NCBI GenBank assembly: GCA_026874595.1
Contig: CM049322.1
Coordinates: 8,236,900-8,300,899 of the forward strand
Direction of reading: 5' to 3'
Length of the DNA stretch: 64,000 nt
Source: Sipunculus nudus
Lineage: Eukaryota; Annelida; Sipuncula; Golfingiida; Sipunculidae
Each line of letters starts with the position of its first letter. Position 1 is the stretch's first letter. Made by a program: the position numbers and the translations under genes. Positions 47,941 to 63,045 of the stretch are shown here, in pieces. The notes under the pieces were generated by a model. The model worked only from the letters and a program-made list of their open reading frames with translations. It searched no databases and had not been told where the DNA came from.

Positions 47941-49239
47941 GTTGTTAACTGCAAGAATTCACCGTAGATTCTGACATGTCATAATAGATTTACTTTCAGA
48001 AAGGTGTCGGTTCCAAGTATAAAAAGGTAGACAAAAGTATAGTATTGAAAAGTTACATTTTTTACATTGAACATTAGCACATTTGTGTATGATACTGGGG
48101 GATACTCCCTCACACAGATGATTATGTTCAATACTGCGGACGCACTGTTAGGTCGGACTTTGGTGTATCAGCACGCTTGCACTTCCGGTGTCTTTTACCT
48201 GGAATAGCGGCATCGTGGGTATATGTGGATTAACAAACATGTAGGTATACTTAACTTTTTATTCGCCTGTCTGATAAGAATGATACGAAACAGAGATTAC
48301 CACGCCTCCGCTGGGAAGGCATTGCGTGTGTTCCTTTGTTGGGTTGGTTTGTCTGTTAGTAATTTCAGGCAAAATAAAGTTACGAACAGATTTTTATGAA
48401 TGTTTACGAAGTTTAAGGGGACCTCAAGGAATAATCCATTAAATCCGTGAATCACCATGAAATATAATGAAATCAAAGGATTAAATATTTACTATTCTAA
48501 CATTGGGGTTTTCCTTGGTCATATATATGTGTGTGTGTATTAGCCTTTGTTGTGTATATAATATATTATGTGTTCGGTAAGTGTGTTAATGTAAATACTC
48601 ATCCACCAATATATTCAAATTATTCAATTCTTTCTCCTTTCCTGCACACACGAACATCTGTATACAGCTCCTGTTACAACACACATACACACCAACAGTA
48701 TAACACACACATGCACACATAGTCACACACGTCTGTATACCCGTGCAACAGCAACAAAGTGGAGTCAGATGTTGAAAATATAATGATTCGGTTTCTTTGT
48801 GTCAACAATTCCAAAGTTGTCGGATGGCAATGAGCCAATTACGTGATAGTTACCGGTAATTCTATATTTTATACATGTACTCACATGTAGCAAGATGTAT
48901 ACAGTGAAGCCTGTGTTCAGAGACCACCTGTGGGACTGGCCAAAAGAAGTCTTAAGTCTCGGGTATTCTTATTGACAGGTCACCTACAACCACTATGACT
49001 GCTTTATAGTTCTCCCAAGGATGGTCTAAATAGACAACCTGAATTTTTTGACAGATGGTCTTTCATATAGAATATACTGTATATATGCTTAATATACAGT
49101 CACAAATATGTTGAGAGAGTTATAGAATACGGGTAGTCGACAAGCGACCAGTGTATCTGCAGAAACCAGAGTGGGATGGGTGAAGTGAGGCATGGGTTGA
49201 GTGGCAAGGGAAATAGAGAGAGGTGTGTTGCATATTAGC
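47941..49239. other. Intergenic sequence
   Basis: CA-rich tracts near 48645-48730; no gene recognised. Confidence 0.4.
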
Positions 49240-49860
49240 ATGGGTGTCTGCAGCCGAAATGTGTATGTAGGTGGCGCCACCTGCCACAAAATCCAGAAAG
49301 TTATCCAAGTTGTATGCAATTGCAAACTTTTATGCAGATAAGTCAAACCACTGCCGAGATATGAGTGACTTTATCCCATGGCAGACAAACAGACGGAAGC
49401 TGTGCAAACATGGTTGCAGGTGGCGCCACCAATTTTGTGTATGATAAAGAGCCATGTGAGATCTATACACATGCAAAATTTCAGGAGGATACGTCAAACT
49501 AGTCCTGAGATATAAACCTGGATGTCTACAGCCTGAACGTGAATGTAAGTTGCGCCACCTGTCATAAAAACAAGAAAGCTATCAAGATGAATACACATGC
49601 AAAATTTCAGGTGGATAAGTCCATTCACTGCAGAGATATGAGTGATTTTATCCCAAGGCAGATGAACAGATGGACGTTGTGCAAAAATGTTTGCAGATGG
49701 CGACACCATTTTTATATATGTTATAAAGCTATCCAAGGGCTACATTTGTGCAATTTTTTGTTCCTGATTGGTCAAACGGTTCCCGAGATACGTGGGTTTA
49801 TGTATGGAAACAGACGCACAAATGGACGCTGGGCAGAAAGGAAAGGTCAGAGGTCAACCA
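49240..49860 (+). repeat. SINE-like degenerate tandem repeat
   Basis: Two to three units of about 270 bp with GTGGCGCCACCT, ATACACATGCAAAATTTCAG, TGAGATATGAGTGA-TTTATCCCA, GACAAACAGACGGA and GTGCAAA-ATG-TTGCAG. The TGCAAAATTTCAGG stretch resembles conserved central domains known in invertebrate SINEs; this is from memory of the family style and was not aligned. A fragment recurs at 51.47-51.54 kb. Confidence 0.5.
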
Positions 49861-50610
49861 AAAATGAGGGCGCAGATGTTCACATGTGACCCGATCATAA
49901 TCCCGAATTTTAAAAAATTCTGCTCAGTTCTCCGGAAACCTATGCGGCGGCGACGGCGTGCAACTGAAAACATAGTATCCGCAAAACTCTGTTTTGGCGG
50001 CTACAATAACATGTATGAAGTATAATGATATTTAGGGCCGGATCCAGGGGGTATGTTTGCGGATGGACAGGGATAAGAGGGCTATCCAAGCTCCCCTCCA
50101 TTTTGATAAATATTTCACCAAACAGTTAACATTTATAAAGTGTGCTTTATGTTTTTACTGCACGCTGATAGCTTTCTTTTCAATCTCTAAGAGTCTTCAG
50201 GATCATTTAAAGGGATGTCAGGGAAAACCATCTTTTTGGGTTTTCTGAGTGCAAACTCCTTTACAACTTTTGTTATATTCACTAGTACGTCCCTGTGTAT
50301 TTGTATGTAAATAAGGGTCACAGCTGTCGACCTCGTTTGACCCCTATAGTTGACCCGAGACAGGTTTTCAAAAGTCTCTCATCCATCTCTCGCACTAGCA
50401 ACTGATGGCTGGAAATGTTGTGGATATTTTTTACACGGTCTTGATATTATGATAGAATTTTTCATCAAATAATGTTAACAAATCCTCAATAGGCTGAGCT
50501 GATGCGTGTACACACTGTCGCACCAGCTGGAGCAGACTCTACCGATATGGGTTATCAGGGAGGTGGCAGCTGCCCCTTTGCCTTCCCTTGTATCCGGTGC
50601 GGTTCAGAAA

Positions 50611-51322
50611 TTATCTGGTTATAGTACAACCAGAAAAAAATGGTTATAATACAAACTAACTACAGTACCAATTAAGAGCTATATTACAATTGACGGTGGC
50701 ATTAATGCTTTATCTGATTCTAGTACAACCAGAAAAAAAACTGGTTATAGTACAGACTAACTACAAAACCAATTAAAGCTATATATTACAGCTGACGGTG
50801 GCATTAATGGTTTATCTGATAACAACCAGAAAAAAACTGGTTACAGTACAAACTAACTACAGTTTCAATTAAGAGCTATATAACAACCGACGGTGGAATT
50901 AATTTTATCTGGTTATAGTACAACTAGAAAAAATTGGTTATAGTACAAACTTACTGCAGTACAAATTAGGAGCTATATTACAACTGACGGCGGCATAAAT
51001 GGTTTATCTGATTATAGTATAACCAGAAAAAAAACCTGATTATAGCACAAACTAACTACAATACCAATTAAGAGTTGTATTACAACTGACAGTGGCATTA
51101 ATGGTTTATCTGATTATAGTACAACCAGAAAAAAAAGACTGATTATAGTACAAACTACTGTAATACTAATTAAGAGCTATATTCCAACTGACGGTGGCAT
51201 TAATGGTTTATCTGATTAAAGTACAACCAGAAAAAAAACTTATTATGGAACAAACCAACTACAATACCAGTTAAGAGCTATATATTACAATTGACGGTGG
51301 CATTAATGGTTTATCTGATTTT
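50611..51322. repeat. About 100-bp tandem satellite, seven units
   Basis: Units start TTATCTGATTATAGTACAAC at about 50611, 50710, 50812, 50905, 51004, 51105, 51208 and a partial at 51311. Each includes CCAGAAAAAAA, TAGTACAAACTAACTACA, AATTAAGAGCTATATTACAA and TGACGGTGGCATTAAT. Spacing ranges from 93 to 103 bases through small indels. Confidence 0.85.
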
Positions 51323-51548
51323 TTTCACATGACTCCTTCGTGGCCATGCCTGAGAAATGCTAATGCTTACTTTTGGACTTGAACGATACCAAGTGTGTCC
51401 TAAGGGGTGCATTTTTCACATTTTACTCATAAATTCTGAGAAAGTTTACATAACTGGAGGAATTTTGGAAAGGTTGTATGCAGCGCCACCTATAAATGAA
51501 ACTAAGAAACTTTCCAGCTGGTGTAAGTATGCAAGAGCAAAACTGGTT

Positions 51549-51857
51549 GTCAAGGCACAGGCGCTTGAATTGCTATTAGTGTAGATTACGGCTTAATTTG
51601 ATACTTTTCTGGGTCATTTCCTTATAACTATTACTTATCTGACAGTTTCCTAGCGTTTTCCGCACTAATTGGTCCATCTCTTTATAATCGACTTAATATT
51701 CTCAAGTATTAAGTAAATAATAACGAGATGGACCATATATTGTAAAAAAACGCTTGGAACATGTCAGATAAGTAATAGTTATAAGGAAATGACCAAGAAA
51801 AGTAACAAATTTAGCCGAAATCTACACCAATAGCAATTCAAGCGCTTGTGGTCAAGG
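51549..51857. mobile_element. Fold-back MITE: 295-bp near-complete hairpin
   Basis: The left half (from 51556, CACAGGCGCTTGAATTGC) is the near-perfect reverse complement of the right half (ending 51850). Each arm is about 140 bp around a short AT-rich centre near 51703. Both sides carry GTCAAGG (51549-51555 and 51851-51857), a 7-bp direct duplication with a possible imperfect eighth base. An 8-bp duplication would suit a hAT-type element. No coding sequence is present. Confidence 0.75.
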
Positions 51858-53328
51858 GCAAAATAATGGAACTGGTGACAGGGCGGATTTTTTTTTTTTT
51901 TTTTTTTTTGGGGGGGGGGGGGGGGGGTTCCAACTATAGAAGACAATAAGAAAACAAAAAAAAAGGTTGTGATGGGCCAACAGTACCTCCGCCACTGGGT
52001 TATATAATGGTGACAATGATTACAATTTGACTGACATGAATAAAAAAAAGACTGTCACTGAAAAGAAAATCACTGACAATAATTCGTATAGGCTTTGGAG
52101 CGGTTTTGAAAGTCAGTGGGGGGGGGGGGGGGGGGTTACATTTTGAAAAAAAAATAAAACATAAAATATACATTTTTAAAGTAGTATTTTTGAACATTTT
52201 CAAGCATTTAATCACATAATGCACTACACAAAAACTTTACCGAATTTTGACCTTCCAGAATCATGCGTGCCGAATTGATAATAATTATACCCTTATATTT
52301 TCTTTTTCAAAGCTTAAAGGGGCCCAACCACCTATAAAGCATGTTGAATTAAGACAAAAAAATAGCCTCTTCCCTTTAAAATGAATTGGTACCTGCCAAA
52401 CAATTGCCCTGAAACCATTTGCTTACTCCGGCAAACGAGTGTTAAAAAACAGTGAACTGGGCGCGATCACAGGTGTAAACATAAACACAGCGCATGCATC
52501 ACCGGGCTACAATACGTGTCAATATGGAGATTCCCTGACTGACTTGGCCCCAAAAATGAAAAACATGTTCCTGTTGGCTGAAAGTTCACGTGTTGCGGCT
52601 CACAATTAGACCTCCGGTCACGCGGGATTGTTTTGGTCATGTGGACCATGATTACCAGCAAGCTGAGCCATAACAAGGTGCTAAACTGCCGTATGCGAGG
52701 TACTGAGCCTGTGTGCTTGGATGTTTTTTGCTGGTAAACTGATTTCAAGCACATATAATATTTCCCACCCTCTTCGCGATATTTAATTCCCTTACCTCTA
52801 AAAATGTACACATTACTGAACTATATTACTAAAAACACTAGATTGAGAAAGTCCCAGTTGTTTTCATGAGAGTTGTGGACACATCATTTCTCAAAGAAAA
52901 GTCACACTAGTTCGACCCCCCCCCCCCAAAAAAAAGACCAAAATGGGCCAGTATAAAGAATAATGTACACACATGAAACATTAAGAATATTTAAAATTTC
53001 ATTTCGTACTTTCTTAAAAAATTGCACTTTACATTGTTCTATATTTCATGAGATCTGTAAAGGTTAAACTTCTGATTTTTTTCTGCATTGTTATAGCTAC
53101 CAAAACACATGATGTCATCACAAGTAGTAAGAGTAAACGGTATTTATACTCTCTCTCTCTCTCTCTCCCTCTCTCTTTCTCTCTCTCTATATATATATAT
53201 CTATATATAGATAAATGAAATAATATCTATTTAAATATATGTGAATTCTTCGTATATATGTATATTTATATATATATATGTAAAGTCTGTAAATAATATA
53301 TATACATAATATTAATATATATATATTA

Positions 53329-53366
<38 letters not shown>

Positions 53367-54059
53367 TCTACATATACACTTCCAGGGCACTACAAAACTT
53401 CCTTTTAATGACCTAGCCTGATTTGCTACTTTTTTATACTTTAATTGCATCACGTACCACAATGTAAACTTGCAATTGTTTCCGCAAGCGAACACGGAGA
53501 ACCCATTGACTGGCCGTCCAGAGTAAACACTGGTTCACGAATTCGAGCGCCGTCACGATTTCAATCCGTGACTGCGTGGCCACTGAGAATTCGATTAGGG
53601 TTGACATTTGATCTGCGTTGCCTGGGGTGATCCGAAAGGAGATAACGGGGGGTGAAATACCCAGGCTGAAAGGCTTGCCAACGCGAGTATGTCACAGTGA
53701 CACACTATCTGGTTACAAATTGTCAATGGGCCCAGTAACAATACAGTTCTCTCTGATTGGACGAGGACTGTTGCCCACCAAATACGGCGGATCCATTCAT
53801 GAACTGGGTCGCGTGGTAGTTCATTGACAGGTGACCTTTGACCCGATTACAAATATTTGCCCAATGCCTGTCCTGAATGAGAGAGAGTAAACACTTCACA
53901 ACAACTGACCCCGCTGGACTCAAACTCTGCTATCAGTGGCTTTTGTGTCCGATTTAAGCATGTCTAAAGTCCAGTAATGCTGACAAAAGCTTCCTTGAGC
54001 TGTAATTTCACACAAAAGATTGCGATAATGCTGTCAGGTATACCTGGCGGGGATGCTGT
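51858..54059. other. Intergenic sequence with homopolymer runs
   Basis: A T20-G17 junction lies near 51891-51927, with G runs near 52119 and a C11-A9 junction near 52917. No gene recognised. Confidence 0.45.
53149..53366. repeat. (CT)n followed by TA-rich tract
   Basis: CT run to about 53187, then imperfect TA-rich sequence to 53366 with several short TA arrays. Confidence 0.8.
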
Positions 54060-54296
54060 CAGTAAACAAACGTAGCCAATCAGCGTCGCGCGTGTTCATG
54101 AATATGCAAATTGGTAACTCCGCTCGCATGAATTGAGCCAGGAGAGGGGAGAGCGATATTGCGCGTTGAGAGGTTTTCGTTTGGAAGGAATCCACACATG
54201 TTTTGGCCAGAATATTCACTCAAATTGTATATTTTGGTATCGAGGGTATGTGTCTAGCCTCAAGCGAGCCCACCTGGCAAATATCTCAGGTCTAGG
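54060..54296 (+). promoter_or_regulatory. Candidate promoter and non-coding first exon for the 58.5-kb gene
   Basis: An NF-Y type CCAAT box (AGCCAATCAGCG, about 54073) is followed by an octamer ATGCAAAT (about 54103) and CpG-containing sequence. A consensus splice donor, TCTAG/gtgagtaag, cuts after 54295. The flanking block to about 54.5 kb is non-repetitive and less AT-rich than its surroundings. A transcript starting near 54.1-54.2 kb and spliced to 58513 would put the ATG in exon 2. There is no TATA box and no transcript evidence, so this is inference. Confidence 0.3.
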
Positions 54297-56254
54297 TGAG
54301 TAAGACAGCTTTGAATTGTGCCGTTTGTAATAAACCCCTGGCCCGCTTACAGCTGATACTGATTGCTCAAGCAAGCCATCACAGCCCGCAGTCACCACCA
54401 AATTAATGCGGGTATTCTCCCATTAAAACCCGATTCCCGGCAATGACAGCCCCATTACCATCAAGGGCAAATGCTGAACAGTCTCTCAGTGCGAGATCTG
54501 GTTGAGTTTATGCCACAATAATAGCTAAATTTGATTTTGATGTCAACAAGGTATGCACGGTGTGTGTTGGTGATATTCAAAATGGCTTCATTCGTTTTAT
54601 GAATGGGAACTCAAAATGGCTTCGCTGCTATAAAAAATGGGTCGCATCAGCTGTACTTATTCAAGATTAATATACAAAATAAGTTATATATCGGAGGCTT
54701 CATCAGATATATTTGATTATTTGACACATAATTTTACTGTATGTGTTAAGTGTCGCGATATATAACGGGAATTTAAACCTACCGCCAGGGGGACAGTTCT
54801 AAGCCAGCGTGGTCGCATTGTTTGAATTGTGAGCATGGGGGGTTGAGAAATCACCCTCAAGTGGATTAATAAAGTGGAATTAACATCAGAAGTTGGTCAT
54901 ACGCACAAAAAATCAAATGTAACCATATATACGTGCAGTATGTTAACGATAAGTCAGCTAGTGTCATTTAATAAGCTCGGACGGTAATTGACCTCGCGTG
55001 AACTTTCAAACTCGCCCTCGGGTCAATACAGGTCAATTATAGTGTGTGTATGGGGGGGGGGGGGGGGGGGGTGGCAGATACAGTTCACAAATCTATTACA
55101 AGTAACTTGGCCCTTTAACAACTTTGCATCATTCACAAAATATTTTTTTTTAGGGCTCTAATGCAAATGTGTATATTTGTAGTGTATATATTGTGGCATT
55201 GGTACTTACGGTTAAAGTACATGTACATGTTTACTTTTATGTTGAGTGGAAAACCCTCTGCTATACCCACATCCGGTGGTACAATAGCACTTGAAGGTTA
55301 CATATATCAATAGCTTACTATCCCTCTAGTCCAGCAGCCACAGGGAATTTATGCCTTATTTTCTTTGAAAGATATGTATTATTATTTTATTGAAAATAAA
55401 AAAAAATTATAAAAGATTAGAATTTGATAAGAAAAGACTGTAAAGCAATTTTTTACAAATTATTTGTCAGTAAAAAAAAATTAAAAAAAATGTTGCTTTT
55501 ATTATTCCATAGAATAGTACACTTAAGGTCATTGTCATATAAATTTGGATGTTAAATATTAGGTCTAACTCAAAAACAGATGAGTGACAATTTGAGAATT
55601 GGTCAATATATAGTTAAGTAAAGGTACATTACTAACTTAATTAACTCAGCATTACTCATGAAATGTTAGTGTGGATGATCCAATCCATCAGACTTTTACC
55701 AAGAGAAACTGGAGGCATGTCTGTCCAATAGATTCAGTTTAAAATGAAAAAAAATCTGGTAACTGCACATGCGAGTTGTAAAATAGATTGACAGAGATGG
55801 TAAGAAATAGGTTCCTTAATGCCAGCTGTCAGTTTTTTAGTAGAATGTAAATAACTCAAAATCAATTTTAAAAATTAATGAAGAAAAAAATGAATGTAAC
55901 AACCACTCGTGGAAGGTTTGTATTAATATTAATACAGTCATCTGATATCGAGAAAATCCTCTTTATTCTGCACTTTGATATGAACATTTTTATACATGCA
56001 GTCTGATGCCAAATATAATTGACAATGCTTTTTGCCAGTAATAGCGAGGCTACTTTCCTCTGAATCTTATCTTCATGTTCAAAGTAAAAAGTTCTTATAA
56101 TATTGAGGTGTCTGTTGAAGAGAACTTTCTAAACTCCAGAAATTATATAATTTTCTTGGCACCACCATATCTACTGGTTACAGTATTGGATCCATATGAG
56201 ACACTTGTGTAATAGAGAGTTGCTTTAATAAAAGTGGCTGTAAAAGAGGCGTAT
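54297..56254. other. Presumed intron 1 or upstream sequence of the second gene
   Basis: 54.3-54.5 kb is unusually non-repetitive with CCCGATTCCCGGCAATGAC-like sequence; poly(G) near 55050-55069. From 56.18 kb reverse-oriented units of the 17-bp array begin. Confidence 0.4.
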
Positions 56255-58045
56255 AAGACTTTATACCTGTCTATAACAGTCACTTGTATATAAACAACAC
56301 CAAACTTCGGCACCATTCTAAATTAATGACTCCTCTCTATTTCAAACATCTTTGTATAACAGACACCTTTCCAGTACATGCACAGGTCTCTATTACAGAG
56401 ACTTAACTATAACAGCCCCCTCTGTATAACAGCCATTTCACTAAAACAGACATCCCACTATTACAGAAATGTCACCATTACAGACACCTCTTTTATACAG
56501 ACACCTCACTATTACAGGCACCTCCCTACTACAGGCACCGCTCTAATACAGGTACCTCTCTTCTACAGCCACCTCTCTACTGCATCCACCTCTCTATAAC
56601 AGACATCCCGCTATAACAGAAACGTCATTATTATAGACACATCTCAAATACAAGCACCTCACTATAACAGACACCTCTCTTCTACAGGTACCTCTCAAAT
56701 ACAGGTACCTCTCTTCTACAGCCACCTCTCTACTGCATCCACCTCACTATAACAGACATCTCGCTATAACAGAAAAGTCATTATTACAGACACATCTCTT
56801 ATACAGGCACCTCACTATTACAGACACCTATCTACTACAGGCACCTCTCTAATACAGGTTCCTCTCTTCTACAGCCACCTCTCTACTGCATCCACCTCAC
56901 TATAACAGACATCTCGCTATAACAGAAACTTCATTACAGACACATCTCAAATACAGGCACCTCACAATTACAAGCACCTTTCTAATACAGGCACCTTTCT
57001 AATACAGCCACCTCTCTACTACAGGCACCTCTTTAAAACAGGTACCTCCTTTCTACAGCCACCTCTCTACTACAGGCACCTCACTATTACACGCACCTCT
57101 CTAATACAGGTACCTCTCTACTTCATCCACCTCACTATAACAGACATCTGGCTTTAACAGAAACGTCATTATTACAGACACATCTCAAATACAGGCACCT
57201 CACTATTACAGGCACCTCTCTACTTCAGCCATCTCTTTACTACAGCCTCCTCTCTACTACAGGCACCTCACTATAACATGCACCTATCTAATACAGGCAC
57301 CTCTCTACTACAGCCATTTCTCTCTACTACAGCCAGCTCTCTATTACATGCACCTCTCTACTACAATCACATCTCAAATACAGGCACCTCACTATTACAG
57401 GCACCTCCCTACTACAGGCACCGCTCTAATACAGGTACCTCTCTTCTACAGCCACCTCTCTACTACATCCACCTCACTATAACAGACATCTCGCTATAAC
57501 AGAAACTTTATTATTACAGACACAGCTATATTACAGGCACCTCACTATTACTGGCACCTCTCTACTTCAGCCATCTCTCTACTACAGGTACCTTTTTACT
57601 ACAGGCACCCCACTATTAAAGCCACCTCTCTACTACAGCCACCTCTCTGCTACAGCCCCCTCTCTGCTACAGCCACCTCTCTACTACAGGTACCTCTCTA
57701 CTACAGGCACCTCACTATTAAAGCCACCTCTCTACTACAGGCACCTCACTATTAAAGCCACCTCTCTACTACAGCCACCTCTCTGCTACAGCCATCTCTC
57801 TACTACAGGTACCTCTCTACTTCAGGCACCTCACTATTAAAGCCACCTCTCTACTACAGCCACCTCTCTGCTACAGCCACCTCTCTACTACAGTAACCTC
57901 TCTATTACACGCACCTCTTTTCTACAGACACCTCTCTAATACAGCAACCTCTTCACTTCAGCCAACTCTGTATGACAGGCAACTCTCTACTACTGCCACC
58001 TTTCTACTTCAGCAGCCACCTGTCTAATATAGGCACCTCTCAGAA
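56255..58045. repeat. Long array of a 17-bp CTCTCTACTACAGGCAC-type unit
   Basis: More than 1.7 kb of variants of CTCTCTACTACAGGCAC, with higher-order patterns: blocks containing CATCCACCTCACTATAACAG recur several times. Short edges on both sides (56.18-56.25 and 58.07-58.17 kb) carry the unit in the opposite orientation. A related shorter array lies at 2.93-3.28 kb. Frames open across it (56378-56599, 57278-57499) are repeat artefacts. Confidence 0.85.
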
Positions 58046-58065
58046 AGATATCTTTAACAGAGATC

Positions 58066-58170
58066 TATATATTTGATGGGAGGTGCCTGTAATAGAGGTA
58101 TGTCTGTAAAAGAGAGGTTCCTGTAATACAGAAGTGTCTGTAAAAGAAAGGTATCTGTAGTAGAGGGAGA
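58066..58170. repeat. Reverse-oriented edge of the 17-bp array
   Basis: AGGTGCCTGTAATAGAGG, TCTGTAAAAGAGAGG and CTGTAGTAGAGGG are reverse complements of the unit that fills 56.26-58.05 kb. Confidence 0.7.
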
Positions 58171-58524
58171 GATGACTGAGACTAGGGTTGCCTGTGCATT
58201 GGCTAGAAGTGTAAATGACATATAATATGGTATATGTTTATGTAATGTGTACCTGTCACACAGAGTTGTTCATTGATCAAACTATGTATGTTGGATCCTG
58301 TCTGTGGAGATTCCATAACATAAAACTCTCAACCCAGGGATTGCATGACATGGTCATCTTTAGTGGTCTGGCATATTTGACTACAGCTACAAACAATGTA
58401 AGCGAGTTGCGAGTTTTACTAACGTTGTTCATTAACCTTTTTCTCTATGCATAGATATCATTTTAAAGTAAATTAGCTTATTAATCTGTGTAGTAACGTT
58501 TCATTTAAACAGGCAGAACTAACC

Positions 58525-61634
<3,110 letters not shown>

Positions 61635-61857
61635 GTAAGTCACATGACCTTCTCCTTAGCCAATCACATGCGGTGTGCTGTTAACCAAGGGCGTAGCAAT
61701 GCATCAGATAATTGATACATTCAAGGAGGCAGCACTGTAGGAAGCAGCACTGCTATCTGCCTTAAAATTGAAATATTAAATTTTGATTCAATAAAACAAA
61801 TTAAGGCCAAAAAAGATAAAAGGTTTGGTTCTAAGGCACTGCCTGCGTCAATCTAAA

Positions 61858-62110
61858 CCCCCCCCCCCCCCCCGCATCAAACATTTTTATTTTGATTTTC
61901 ATCTCTTAAGAGGATGAAATAATGCAATTTTGGTACGATTTCCTTTCTTATGTAGTGCTTTTACCTGTTTAGCAAAAAAACCTTGTTATTTTCATGCTTT
62001 TCCCTGATCATATGACTTTTTTATCGAAACATACAAAAAAAGGTAAAAAATAAAATACCGCCCGCCCGCACTGATTTCTGAAAAAAAGTGCCTGAGATTC
62101 ATACCTTTTT
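61858..62110 (+). repeat. Dispersed repeat family R3
   Basis: Partner of the inverted copy at 38095-38365. It begins in a C16 run and ends at AGTGCCTGAGATTCATACC. It lies downstream of exon B in the intron of the second gene. Confidence 0.65.
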
Positions 62111-62729
62111 ATTTTTTTTTGCCTAAAATTTCATTTTTAATCAAGAAAGACACAGTATACTAAAGTAAAAATAAAGAAAAAAAACTTTTGAGATATTGTT
62201 TTGTAGTTAGCCCATGAAAAAGTAGCTGGCTGCTAAAAATGGCATACTATTTAAAATTTAAAAAGATAAAATGTTAAATATATTATAATGAATAAAAATT
62301 TGAAAAAAAAAACCATGTATACTATCAACACAGTACTGTATCACTAAACAGGTTAAATATGATATATAATTTAGGGGTCTAATATTAATTTTAAATAACA
62401 AATAAATAGTGAATATCATCAATTTGAAAGGCATGCGAAACAAAACAGCAACCACTGTATATAAAATTCAAAGGAGAGAACTACCTTAAAACAATTGCAG
62501 AGAGCTAATTTTATGCTGTTTGTACAAAAGCCAACCAAAGGAACATCAATTTAACACAAAAGCTTCCAATGTCTATAAATCACATTCAGCTGACAGGTTC
62601 AGCTACAAACAAATAAACAAAACGAATAAATCCCATTTATATTAATGAATAAGACATAACTTTGGGTAGATATTGTTTCAGCCATCTTTCTCTCTGTCTT
62701 TCAGTGTGTTTCATGACAAAAACTAGAAA

Positions 62730-63045
62730 TCTGCATTCTAAGGAATGCAGGCCTCCACCATGTGGATGCTCACAAAACTCTGTTCTCATTCACTTATTCA
62801 GTCCATATTCCCAGGTTCATACATGCATAAGTGACTGCATATTTGTGAATATTCCTTGATGACATTCCTGAATCTGGATCATGTTCTGGATCCACACCAA
62901 AATCTAACTGATTCCTCATCGGCCCATTCCTAAAATGCCAAGAAACTCATGAGATTCTGTTCATGATTGCATGATTTATGTTGTGAAAAAACACACGCAC
63001 ACACACACACAATGGGGGTTTAAGCATATCCTCCTGTTATTGGGT
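62730..63045 (+). repeat. Dispersed repeat family R1
   Basis: Carries CTAAGGAATGCAGGCCTCCA, CATTCACTTATTCAGTCC, CACCAAAATCTAACTGATTC and a CA tract before CATATCCTCCTG. Many CG positions of the other copies read TG or CA here, as expected after methyl-cytosine decay. Confidence 0.65.

Noticed and set aside
56255-58045. CRISPR-like array
   Set aside because: Units are head-to-tail with no unique spacers, in a eukaryotic genome; it is a tandem satellite.
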